NCBI GenBank assembly: GCA_024243835.1
Contig: JALPMN010000527.1
Coordinates: forward strand, 1-14,985
Direction: 5' to 3'
Origin: Enteropsectra breve
Taxonomy: Eukaryota > Microsporidia
DNA: 14,985 nucleotides
The notes beneath the pieces are model-generated. The model searched no databases. It worked only from the letters and a program-made list of their open reading frames with translations, and was not told where the DNA came from. Positions 1 to 6,771 of this stretch are shown here, piece by piece. Each line of letters starts with the position of its first letter. Positions within the stretch are counted from its first letter, which is position 1. Position numbers and translations under genes: made by a program.

Positions 1-237
1 GATTTCATCAAGAATAAAACTGCCCAACTAGAAAAATATAAGGCCTCAGAAGATGCTATTATCAGAGCATTGGCTTATGATATTTGTCCAAGGGCATCCT
101 TAACACTCAAAAATGAACTAGCAAGGAACAATAGTTTAGAAACATTTAAAGATGCTATCACTGAACAAATACGACTATTTAAGAATAAAAAATCTAATCA
201 AAAAGAAATAAGAAAAGTAGCAGATTCAAGGCTTTAG
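1..237 (+). pseudogene. 3' end of a retroelement-like ORF, gag-like (partial)
   Basis: The frame is open from the first base to a TAG at 235-237, giving 78 codons with no start in the window. The middle (roughly residues 20-60) is a helical, charged stretch around 'ALAYDICPRASLTLKNEL', which resembles the capsid part of LTR-retrotransposon Gag proteins; this is a loose resemblance, not a motif match. The C-terminus is lysine-rich. The stop is followed immediately by a polypurine tract and a TGTTG sequence that looks like the start of an LTR, so the ORF probably belongs to an LTR retrotransposon on the plus strand. It is the opposite strand from the main gypsy element here, so it is a separate copy. 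Neither the product nor the family is certain. Confidence 0.35.
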
Positions 238-633
238 GAGGGGGATGTTGTTAAATATAAATAATTAAATTACCTTTAATCATGCTACATATCTTCGACT
301 AATATTTATTTTTGTCGAAATTGGGTTGAGAGTTGTCGAAATAGCGTGAAAAAGCTGTGTCAGTAATAAAAATGGTGATGGCAAAATATTTAAAAAAAAG
401 AGAACCTAGAAGGGCATGGATGCCAAGGTGAGAACTTAAATAAATCTATTTACTTACTGTTCTTAGACGGTACCATCATATCCCTACGGGGTATGACAGT
501 TTGAATTCAAATGTCACCCAGCGACAGAAGGTATCCTCAACCGAAGAGATAATTTAAGCGACTGTCGACATAGGAGGGGTACAGACGAGACACCCAATCA
601 GAAAACTAATGAACTAAGAAGAAGACGTATTGA
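238..633 (+). other. Polypurine tract and candidate LTR, non-coding
   Basis: A purine run at 238-245 leads into TGTTG at 246, followed by an AT-rich TATAAATAA-like stretch near 255. The same arrangement (G-rich purine tract, TGTTG, TATA-like box) is found at the 3' end of the minus-strand gypsy element near 1290, so I read this as an LTR start. I cannot place the LTR end or a primer binding site. Small inverted repeats are visible (TTCGAC at 294-299 paired with GTCGAA near 314-319). From about 460 the sequence becomes less AT-rich, but I see no supported gene until 634. Confidence 0.35.
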
Positions 634-848
634 CATGGGTCAGTGATTTTCGCTTGTCTGCCAAAATTTGCGGATGGACAAACGGCACTGCGAACTATCA
701 TTCCAGCGCATTTATGTAAAGAAATTGTACAGGTACCGCTATTAGACGAAGCTCTCGATAAATTACTGCAACTAAAGTATGAAGAAAGCGATTCTAATTA
801 CTATTCAGGCCTTATTTACCACATTCACCAAGAAGATTATGGGCCAAT
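634..848 (+). pseudogene. Unrecognised ORF fragment truncated by a Merlin element
   Basis: An open frame follows a TGA at 631-633 and continues until the Merlin A terminal repeat begins near 849, about 71 codons. No ATG lies at its beginning; GTG at 643 is the first possible alternative start, so it may be the inside of a larger gene. The composition is less AT-rich than its surroundings and the peptide reads like real protein: an amphipathic leucine-rich stretch (LLDEALDKLLQLKYEE) followed by a tyrosine- and histidine-rich segment. I do not recognise a family. It could be part of the retroelement whose LTR-like sequence precedes it, or a host or other transposon gene. The frame stays open to about 993 only by reading through transposon DNA and a palindrome, which I discount. 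Confidence 0.35.
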
Positions 849-915
849 GGGACTGATTGTGGCGTTTTTTGCCATAAAAGAAATTTTTGTATTTTTTTGC
901 CCTATTTTTACAAAA

Positions 916-997
916 TTTTTCACAGAGGTCGGGCCAGCACACCAGGTGAATTGGAAAATTCNTTCACCTGGTGTGCTGGCCCGACCTCTGTGAAAAA
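916..997. repeat. Perfect 35-bp-stem hairpin with an ambiguous base in the loop
   Basis: The arms at 916-950 and 963-997 are exact reverse complements over 35 bp, separated by a 12-nt loop whose last base is N (position 962). The stem core is GC-rich, in contrast to the AT-rich surroundings. It lies between the left terminal repeat of Merlin A and the 3' end of its transposase gene. No flanking direct repeat is evident. It may be a 3'-end RNA hairpin, a small foldback insertion or a sequencing/assembly inversion; the N shows that the loop was not resolved cleanly. Confidence 0.9.
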
Positions 998-1120
998 GCA
1001 ATATTTAAACTAGTTCAAACAACAATGTCTCTATGCTTAGTTAATTTTGAGTCTACCTTTTTCCCAAAAAATAATTTGCAATAAAAACACTTAAAATATA
1101 AAAAAGTCAAAAATAACACT

Positions 1121-1206
1121 TTAATAAATAATTAAATTTAATAAGCTTTCGAGAGCACTACCGGGAGAGTTTCTTCTTATCATATATCTAATAAGATATA
1201 AATCCA
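1121..1206 (-). pseudogene. Merlin A transposase, C-terminal fragment
   Basis: On the minus strand this encodes about 28 residues (DLYLIRYMIRRNSPGSALES and onward) ending in TAA at 1121-1123. It differs by only a few residues from the C-terminus of the Merlin B transposase (9144-9228). In IS1595-type transposases this is the helical tail after the catalytic glutamate. The rest of the gene is missing because the sequence changes abruptly into the gypsy LTR. It is a fossil and cannot function. Confidence 0.75.
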
Positions 1207-1207
1207 G

Positions 1208-1290
1208 TGTTATGTATATTGTTGTAGGAAGAATAACATAACATAAAAGGGTATTTAATTATTATATTCACTATTTATACTAACACAACA
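1208..1290 (-). repeat. Short 3' LTR of the gypsy element
   Basis: On the minus strand it begins TGTTGTGTTAG after the polypurine tract and ends CATAACA, the TG...CA form of LTRs. It contains TATAAATAG, a plausible TATA box, about 12 nt from its start. At 83 bp it is unusually short for Ty3/gypsy, so it may be truncated. Its outer edge abuts the broken Merlin A transposase gene. Confidence 0.55.
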
Positions 1291-1310
1291 TCGCCCCTCA
1301 AAATATCCTT
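1291..1310 (-). promoter_or_regulatory. Polypurine tract of the gypsy element
   Basis: On the minus strand the sequence GATATTTTGAGGGGCGA lies directly before the LTR start TGTTG. In LTR retrotransposons such a tract primes plus-strand DNA synthesis and marks the 3' LTR boundary. A comparable G-rich tract precedes TGTTG at 246 on the other strand. Confidence 0.55.
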
Positions 1311-1340
1311 GTGGTTTGTTTGACTTTCTGTCATTGAAAT

Positions 1341-1883
1341 TTAAGGGTAAATTTTTACGAGTTGTGAATGGTTTTTTTTAAATAACTTATCCTTTGATTT
1401 TATTAAGTATTTGTCTTCCTCCAGGCATTTAATCACTTGTCCCTCCATATTATATATTGGGATGTTTTTAAATTGTAGTTCTTGCCCACTCTTTTTGACA
1501 TAGACTTTTTCATTTTCTTTAAAAGTTTCTCTCTTTTGTTTTTTAAAACCTTCTGAATATTTGGAGTTTCCTGAATTACATTGTATTAGTTTTTCATCAT
1601 TGGGATAAATCATTGCAGTTTTAGGGCTTGTTTTGATTCCCGCATGTGCCGTATGATTATATTTTTGAATTATATCTTGTAGCTCACTATCGCTGAAGTT
1701 AGTGTCTTTCTTTTCTACTATTCTTTTCCTAATCGCTTGCCAGATGGTTCTATTAAGGCGTTCTACACGGCCATTTCCCTTGTGAGTTTCTGGAGTTGCT
1801 CTATGATGTTCTATATTGTTATTATGGTAAAATGTTTTGAAGTGTTCATTGTCAAATTCTCTTCCACAGTCAGTAATTATTGT
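1341..1883 (-). pseudogene. Ty3/gypsy integrase, second half of catalytic core and C-terminus
   Basis: The frame is open from 1883 down to a stop at 1341. It starts inside the integrase core at TIITDCGREF, which holds the second catalytic Asp (TDNGREF in most relatives). It continues through HHRATPETHKGNGRVERLNR with the catalytic Glu; the spacing of 35 residues between Asp and Glu is that of DD35E retroviral-type integrases. The C-terminal part (1341-1613) is lysine-rich with a small beta-rich segment ending in NHSQLVKIYP, like the C-terminal domain of gypsy integrases. The first part of the core is 6 kb away at 7927-8046, on the other side of an inserted DNA transposon. The ACAATAATT target sequence (TII codons) occurs on both sides, and joining at one copy keeps the frame. 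The interruption and other lesions make it a pseudogene. Confidence 0.85.
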
Positions 1884-1919
1884 TCCCGTTTTTAAGTGTC
1901 CCCCCGTTTTTAAGTGTCC
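1875..1919 (+). repeat. Left target duplication and terminal inverted repeat of the 6-kb element
   Basis: AATTATTGT (1875-1883) is the target copy. The element then begins TCCCGTTTTTAAGTGTCC and repeats the GTTTTTAAGTGTCC unit at 1906-1919. A third copy, GTTTTTAAGTGTCCCCCCC, lies in the same orientation at 2002-2020. Such multiple end-proximal copies are typical of transposase binding sites. Confidence 0.8.
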
Positions 1920-2734
1920 GTCTATAACTAACTAACCTTAACAAATGTACAAGCAAAAAAAATAAAATTTAACAAAAAAAACAAGCGGACTTTATGATTC
2001 AGTTTTTAAGTGTCCCCCCCATGAAAAAATAAAATTAAAAAAATTTTAAAAGATAAAATATGTTTAAAGGGACAGGCAACGTAAAAGTAAAAATATTAAA
2101 TATCGATTAAAATAGGAGATGACGCAGAAATTAACAATAAAAGCAATAAAAGCGTATATTTAAAAGTTTATGATATTGTACAAGCATGGTTTCGGTATAT
2201 TGTAAATTAAAGCTTGTTAACTTTAAATGAAGTATTTCATCAAATTATTTCTAAAAGAGACAGCTGTTCTCCTCCAAGCAAAGATTTAAGGTTATGATAA
2301 TTGATAATATTTTGCAGAAAACAGTGCGCTTTGACTACCGTGCAACCCTTGGCCGTTATACATTGAGATAAGACAAGTAATGTTGAATTGAAATCAAGTA
2401 CATACCTTTTTTTAAAAAAAGAAGCACCACATACGTTGCTTATAGGTAAAATGTAATTTTCAAACTTTTCAAAAAGGATATTATTGGCAGAGCATTCATA
2501 TGTATAACTTGAATTTCTATTTTATATAATTCTTAATACTGAAAAACACAGATTAAAGTTTTGAATGCCAGATAACAGCCCATAAACTTGAAACCACAGA
2601 AGATATAAGGTATATGATCATCTTTATCATGAATAATTAATTCTTAAAGCTTGATATATCACCCTATATTATTATTTCATTTTTATTGACCTCTGCTATC
2701 GAATGGATCATGCTTTTAAGAACCTCTTTTTGAA

Positions 2735-3330
2735 GTAATGTCCACATCGACCCGAATTTATTGATATAAATTAAATCTAGGGTATGTGTTGGCCAATCTA
2801 CTACAATCATTTCTTTTTCAGTGAAATTTACATGTATAATTAAACATCTAGCTTAAAACTTTTTCAGTTTAGAAGTTAAAATTGCCAGAAACATGCAAAA
2901 AAAGTTCTGAATCGCAGAGAAATATAGCAAGATCTCGAGTATTTATAACTATATCCATATATTCATCAATTAAATCTAAGCTTCTGGCTCCTTAATAGCT
3001 AATAAAGCTTCAGAGGAATCAAAAATCTTAATTTTGTTTCTCTGGAAACAATTTATTTTCGGAATTTTAGCGTGTTTTACACATATGTCGAACTTTAACT
3101 TTTTCATCATGATTATATAGATCAAATATTGTTATAATGCCAATTACAAGCATTTTGATTTCTCTTAGGACCTTTTTAACCCTATTTTCGATCACAATTC
3201 TTCTTTATTTTTTTGTTCTTACTTTAAAAGTTGTGAGTTGGCAGCAGGGTAAGACTTTAAATTTTCAGCAAATAGGCAATTATTAATGATGCTTCGCACA
3301 GATCTTTATTTTTTCCATTGTAGTTCACAA
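2735..3330 (-). pseudogene. Fossil Tc1/mariner-type transposase
   Basis: The minus strand, riddled with stops, still shows three motifs in the right order for a Tc1/mariner transposase. At about 3300-3220 the peptide VRSIINNCLFAENLKSYP resembles the segment before the catalytic domain. Around 3080-2990, KHAKIPKINC... IKIFDSSEALL resembles the region of the first catalytic Asp (consensus FSDES). At about 2795-2735, VVDWPTHTLDLIYINKFGSM resembles the WPAQSPDLNPIENLW block; it has lost the NPIE residues. The overall spacing is roughly that of the family, though the middle is shortened. No terminal repeats of its own were recognised. The match is by eye only. Confidence 0.4.
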
Positions 3331-3904
3331 ACTCTTCTTTTCCGAGGCTAATTTATAGTTTTTTGTGAAAAATTCTAAACTAACTAGAAATATATCACCT
3401 GTAAAAGCCCCTGTATTCTTAATCTCTTACTTCTTTAAAACTGCCTATTATATTATAAAGTGGGTTTACTTTGTTACTGACAATGTGAGTTCCAGTATCG
3501 AGGCTATTTTTCAGCGAATATTTTATCGATTAGTGCAGCTGCTGTTTCTCATATTATAGATACTTATTTATAAACTTTTAATAGTGTTATAATTCTTGTA
3601 TTCTAACATTATAGGATATGCTTTTTTATACTTTTAAAAGCTAGAAATTTATAATTAGATATTTTATGGTAATAAAAGTTCTAATGAGCATTCTTTGGTC
3701 AATAAAGATCACTTCAACTGTAAATTTAAAAATTAAATATGAGTATCTATTAGAAGTTTAAATTTTTAATTTTGGAACGAAGTTACAATTTAAAAACCAC
3801 AGAGTTTTGTAATTCATTGTTAAAATAAAATGAATATACAGTGTTTTAGCACAAACATGATTTTTTAGGCAAAAATCAAACAAATTATTATTTTAACAAA
3901 TAAA

Positions 3905-3908
3905 CCCC
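3905..3908 (+). promoter_or_regulatory. CCC-type start-codon motif of the integrase gene
   Basis: Four Cs stand directly before the ATG at 3909 in otherwise A/T-rich sequence (AATAAACCCCATG). A CCC-like motif immediately upstream of start codons is an established signal in microsporidian genes and supports this start choice. Comparable motifs precede the IS630-type, Merlin B and Merlin C starts. Confidence 0.55.
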
Positions 3909-4934
3909 ATGAAACAGCTAGAGATTGCGAGCAACATTGAGCTCGTAGATCTGATCAACTACCTCTCGTCCGGGCAGTACCCCAGCAGAATAGGGGATTC
4001 GAAGGCTGCCAAGCGTACATATCGCCGTTTCGCAAGTAGATTTTTCTACTGTGAAAAGAAAGCCAAACTCTTCGTGAAAAATGAAGATGACAGCCTTCTT
4101 GAGTATTATGGCTCCTTTCAAGAGGCTGATAAACTCACGGCGATAATGCGTGTGCATCAAAGCATCGGGCATCTCAGACGCGACAAATTAACTTCCGCTG
4201 CACGTGAGTTTATTTATGCTCCGACTGCGGATGAGATAAAGCGTGTTCTTGAGCGCTGCTCTGAGTGCCAGATGATGTTCCGCATTAAGACGCGTCCGGA
4301 AAATAAGGTTATATATGCGGCTAAACCGGGCGCGCTGTACCAAGCGGATCTGATAGATCTCCGTGTTTACACAGATCTAAATGATGATTTCTGCTGGATT
4401 TTGAATATTTTAGATGTTTATTCTAAATATTTGATTTCAGTACCGTTAAAGGCAAAAAATGCTCATATGGTAAAAACAGCCTTTGAATCCTCTTTCTTGC
4501 TGTTTGGAGAGCCAAAAATGCTCCAAACGGATAACGGAAAAGAATTTAAGAATTCTTTGCTAAGGGAATTTACAGATTCTCTACGTATCCGGCGGATATT
4601 TGGAAGGCCAAGGCATCCACAAACCCAGGGCCAGGTCGAAAGGGTAAATCAGACTTTAAAAAGGATGATGTCTGCCTTAATTTTAGAGCGGTCCCTGGGT
4701 AATCGGTGGATTGGCTTGTTGCAGGAGTGCGTGGCTATTTATAATAGGCAAAAGCATGATGCAACTGGGAAAAAGCCTATCAGGCTGTTTTTTGGAAGAG
4801 AGGTTGGGAATCCTCTGTCAGAAGATTTCCTGAGGCACGGTGACATTGAAGAGCTTTCTGAAGACGAAACTAGTGACAGGGAAATAATAAATTTAGACCC
4901 TTTTAGTTGTGATGAGATACAGGGGATTTCATGA
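3909..4934 (+). pseudogene. DD35E integrase/transposase of the 6-kb element, N-terminal and catalytic part
   Basis: A retroviral-type (rve) integrase, presumably the transposase of the 6-kb element. Residues about 83-120 form an HHCC zinc-binding domain (H83, H88, C117, C120). The catalytic core holds D147 (in YQADLID), D208 (in LQTDNGKEF) and E244 (in QGQVERVNQTL); 35 residues separate D208 and E244, so the DD35E triad is intact. The start at 3909 is the first ATG and has a CCCC run directly before it. From residue 338 the peptide (QGIS and stop) is encoded by the terminal repeat of an inserted Tc1/IS630-type element; the rest of the gene continues at 6478. As it stands the protein lacks its C-terminal domain of about 97 residues. 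It is related to KRBA2/Ginger integrases rather than to the gypsy integrase of this window. Confidence 0.85.
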
Positions 4935-5098
4935 ATAAAAATTTGAATTTCATGAATAAAAATTTCAATTTCATAAATAAAACTTTAGATTTCAGGAATA
5001 AAACTTTAGATTTCACAAATAAAACTTTAGATTTCAGGAATAAAAATTTGTAATTTTAAAAATAAAATTCATTAAATATTGCTAAAAAGTATTAAAAA
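4920..5098 (+). repeat. Left 179-bp terminal inverted repeat with 21-bp tandem units
   Basis: After CAGGGG come six degenerate copies of a 21-bp unit close to ATTTCATGAATAAAAATTT, then an AT-rich tail ending ATTAAAAA. It pairs with 6297-6475. Because 21 is a multiple of three and the unit contains no in-frame stop in one frame, it reads as a seven-residue peptide repeat, which I take to be incidental. The copies vary at the ATG/AGG/ACA triplet. Confidence 0.85.
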
Positions 5099-5139
5099 CA
5101 CTCTAGAGAGCTTAAGCATTAATTATTAGAATTTACTTC

Positions 5140-5742
5140 TTAAAACTCACGGTTAAGCACTGAATTAACAAATTCCCAGAAATGTCTGTAATATTCAGTA
5201 AAATCTTCCAAAGTTGAGATTATATACTCAATATTGTCCATAAGCTCTGCTATAGTAGTAGCTCTTGGTCTAATTCTATTTAGTCGTGCTTTAATAGAGC
5301 TAAAAACATTCTCGATTGGGTTAAATTCAGGAGAATAAGGGGGAAGAAATATGTATTCAACACCTTGAGCCTGCAAAAATGTTTTTATTCTGTCGCTTTT
5401 ATGAAAAGTAGCATTGTCCATTATGCAGATTGGATTGTTACTAAATAAACCTTTTTCTCTACATTCTTGTAAAAACACTTCAAAGTAATCTGTATTGTAA
5501 GCACTATTAATTAGTTTATAATGCTCCAGGCCAGTGCAGGACATAATAGCACAAAGTGATACATTTTTTCCTCGCGAAGCTGGCTGGTATAGCACAGGAT
5601 CTCTGTTTGCCTCTGCATATCCATAATTAATAGAAGTATGCAAGTTGAATCCTGATTCGTCTAAAAAGAGGATTGGTCTTGATCTTTCACCTGATACTCG
5701 CGCACAAAACTGGTTTTTTTCATTTTGGCTCGATACTGCCAA
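5140..5742 (-). CDS. Tc1/IS630-type DD34E transposase, catalytic frame
   Basis: 200 codons in the -1 frame relative to the upstream part. The catalytic triad is complete: D28 in LFLDESGFN, D109 in CIMDNATFH and E144 in PPYSPEFNPIEN, with 34 residues between the second Asp and the Glu (DD34E, DDE_3/IS630 type). The segment before D28 (GERSRPILFLDES) is where the two frames should join. There is no good start of its own (only a TTG), so it is probably not translated separately. The C-terminus ends in a helical region (DFTEYYRHFWEFVNSVL). All catalytic and flanking residues are preserved, which suggests recent activity. Confidence 0.85.
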   Translation of the reverse strand: MAVSSQNEKNQFCARVSGERSRPILFLDESGFNLHTSINYGYAEANRDPVLYQPASRGKNVSLCAIMSCTGLEHYKLINSAYNTDYFEVFLQECREKGLFSNNPICIMDNATFHKSDRIKTFLQAQGVEYIFLPPYSPEFNPIENVFSSIKARLNRIRPRATTIAELMDNIEYIISTLEDFTEYYRHFWEFVNSVLNREF

Positions 5743-6137
5743 TAAGGTTTGAGACTTTTTTTAAGTCTCTTTCTTTTGAGCCCCATTGCTTTAAATTCTC
5801 TAGAGAGCTGTGGTAATGAGAAAGGCAATGATAGCTTTTCTTGGACACCTTTTTGTGTCAAAGAGTTATCATTGCCCACAATATTCCTGATCTCAGTGTG
5901 CAAGAGGCGTTTATCTCTTCGCTTTGCACCAGGTTTTTTATATAATGCACTGAAATAAGCCTCTTCAGCATCACATGTTTCGATCTTGCGTATACAGTTA
6001 GTAATTGCGCTAATTCCTACGCCGGTGATTTCAGCGAGCTCTTGCTTAGTTTTTGACTTATATAAGCGCTTTATTTGTTCAAAAATAGAAGAGTCTATTT
6101 TTTTGCGCTGCTTTCTTAGATTTGAGCTTGGCTGCAT
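5661..6137 (-). CDS. Tc1/IS630-type transposase, N-terminal frame
   Basis: 158 codons. It begins at the ATG at 6137, which is preceded by CCCTAA, matching the CCC-type start motif. Residues about 15-50 contain a helix-turn-helix (KQELAEITGVGISAITNCIR) for binding the terminal repeats. Residues about 85-130 hold a second DNA-binding region (HTEIRNIVGNDNSLTQKGVQ) followed by a basic stretch (MGLKRKRLKKSLK). The frame then overlaps the catalytic frame (5140-5742) by 82 nt and ends. A step of -1 somewhere in the overlap would join them; the overlap contains a run of seven As (ATGAAAAAAACC). IS630-family elements are sometimes expressed by frameshifting, but a plain inactivating indel is equally possible. 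Confidence 0.8.
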   Translation of the reverse strand: MQPSSNLRKQRKKIDSSIFEQIKRLYKSKTKQELAEITGVGISAITNCIRKIETCDAEEAYFSALYKKPGAKRRDKRLLHTEIRNIVGNDNSLTQKGVQEKLSLPFSLPQLSREFKAMGLKRKRLKKSLKPYWQYRAKMKKTSFVREYQVKDQDQSSF

Positions 6138-6296
6138 TTAGGGAAATTAAAAATATTATTTTTAAGCTCAAATACCTTATATATTTTTTTTCTATAAATT
6201 TTTAGTTTAAAATAACAATATTTAGAAAAAGCTAATGGGTAAGGTAATTATTTATAAGAGAGGCGAGTGCGACAGCTTCTCGTTACCTAAATAATC

Positions 6297-6475
6297 TTTT
6301 TAATACCCTTTTAGCATATTTAATGAATTTTATTTTTTAAATTACAAATTTTTATTCCTGAAATCTAAAGTTTTATTTGTGAAATCTAAATTTTTATTTG
6401 TGAAATCTAAATTTTTATTCCTGAAATCTAAAGTTTTATTCATGAAATTGAAATTTTTATTCATGAAATCCCCTG
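6297..6475 (-). repeat. Right 179-bp terminal inverted repeat with 21-bp tandem units
   Basis: Reverse complement of 4920-5098 with scattered substitutions and the same total length. On the minus strand it starts CAGGGGATTTCATGAATAAA and carries six 21-bp units. The order of unit variants differs slightly between the two ends, consistent with independent drift or slippage. Confidence 0.85.
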
Positions 6476-6477
6476 TA

Positions 6478-6771
6478 AAAAATGAAGTTAAAAACCACCG
6501 TTTAAAATATGAAAAAAAAATTATTAAAAAACGGACTTGGAAGACAATTGCAGGAGCAGGGCTAAAGATTGGTTCTCTAGTTTTGCTTAAAAAAGACTTT
6601 GATGCTAATTCTGCGACCAAGCAGAAGCCATTTGATGTAATTTCAGATGGAAAGCATTACAGAATTATAGCTATAAGCGAAAATGGGCTTATTGATATTC
6701 AGGACTTAAATGATGAGACTAATACCTTAAAAAATGTGACACTTGATCGTATTTGCCCAATTAAAGAATAA
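6478..6771 (+). pseudogene. DD35E integrase of the 6-kb element, separated C-terminal domain
   Basis: This is the continuation of the gene that starts at 3909. If the 1556-bp insertion and one TA copy are removed, codon 337 (ATA) is rebuilt and the frame runs on without a break to the TAA at 6769-6771, giving a protein of about 434 residues. This part is basic at first (KNEVKNHRLKYEKK) and then contains a beta-rich stretch (GLKIGSLVLLKKDF ... FDVISDGKHYRIIAIS ... LIDIQDL), which looks like the SH3/chromodomain-like C-terminal domain that follows the core in many Ty3-type and Ginger integrases. An ATG exists at 6379, but that lies within the inserted element's terminal repeat and I do not take it as a real start. 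Confidence 0.75.

Larger units (their letters stand above)
849..1207 (-). mobile_element. Merlin A: remnant of a Merlin/IS1595-like DNA transposon
   Basis: Two parts match Merlin B of this window. At the left, GGGACTGATTGTGGCGTTTT (from 849) is identical, in opposite orientation, to the end of Merlin B at 10006-10025; the similarity continues for about 50 bp, so it is the terminal inverted repeat of this family. At the right, 1077-1204 is nearly identical in the same orientation to 9102-9229, the 3' end of the Merlin B transposase gene. The element is cut at about 1205-1207, where the gypsy LTR begins, so the LTR element appears to have inserted into it. Between the two parts lie a 35-bp perfect hairpin and about 80 bp without recognisable coding content. 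Confidence 0.75.
1920..3908. other. Left non-coding arm of the 6-kb element
   Basis: This stretch is AT-rich and contains no convincing intact gene. It holds the third copy of the end repeat (2002-2020) and a Tc1/mariner fossil (about 2735-3330). A 64-codon frame at 3365-3559 shows no family features and is probably chance. From 3560 to 3900 the sequence is AT-rich and presumably carries the promoter of the integrase gene, but I can identify no element beyond the C-run before the start codon. Confidence 0.5.
4920..6475 (-). mobile_element. Tc1/IS630-type DNA transposon inserted at TA
   Basis: A 1556-bp element with ends CAGGGGATTTC...GAAATCCCCTG, flanked on both sides by TA (4918-4919 and 6476-6477), the signature target duplication of the Tc1/mariner/IS630 superfamily. 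It has 179-bp terminal inverted repeats made largely of 21-bp tandem units and encodes a DD34E transposase on the minus strand in two overlapping frames. It sits inside the integrase gene of the 6-kb transposon, so it arrived after that element. The terminal repeats are still very similar and the transposase shows just one frame break, so the insertion looks fairly recent. Confidence 0.9.

Noticed and set aside
400..640. tRNA or rRNA fragment in the less AT-rich stretch
   Set aside because: I could not fold a cloverleaf or recognise conserved rRNA sequence.
3365..3559. 64-codon ORF in the left arm of the 6-kb element
   Set aside because: Low-complexity hydrophobic peptide in AT-rich DNA, no supporting context.
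3918..4172. Minus-strand ORF opposite the integrase gene
   Set aside because: Shadow of the integrase frame; no protein features.
4920..5060. CRISPR-like tandem repeats
   Set aside because: Units are 21 bp, directly adjacent without spacers, and occur as inverted pairs at both transposon ends.
5749..5958. Plus-strand ORF within the IS630-type element
   Set aside because: Antisense to the transposase gene, which has clear motifs.
6342..6620. Minus-strand ORF with seven-residue peptide repeats
   Set aside because: It is translation of the 21-bp units in the terminal inverted repeat running into antisense integrase; not a gene.
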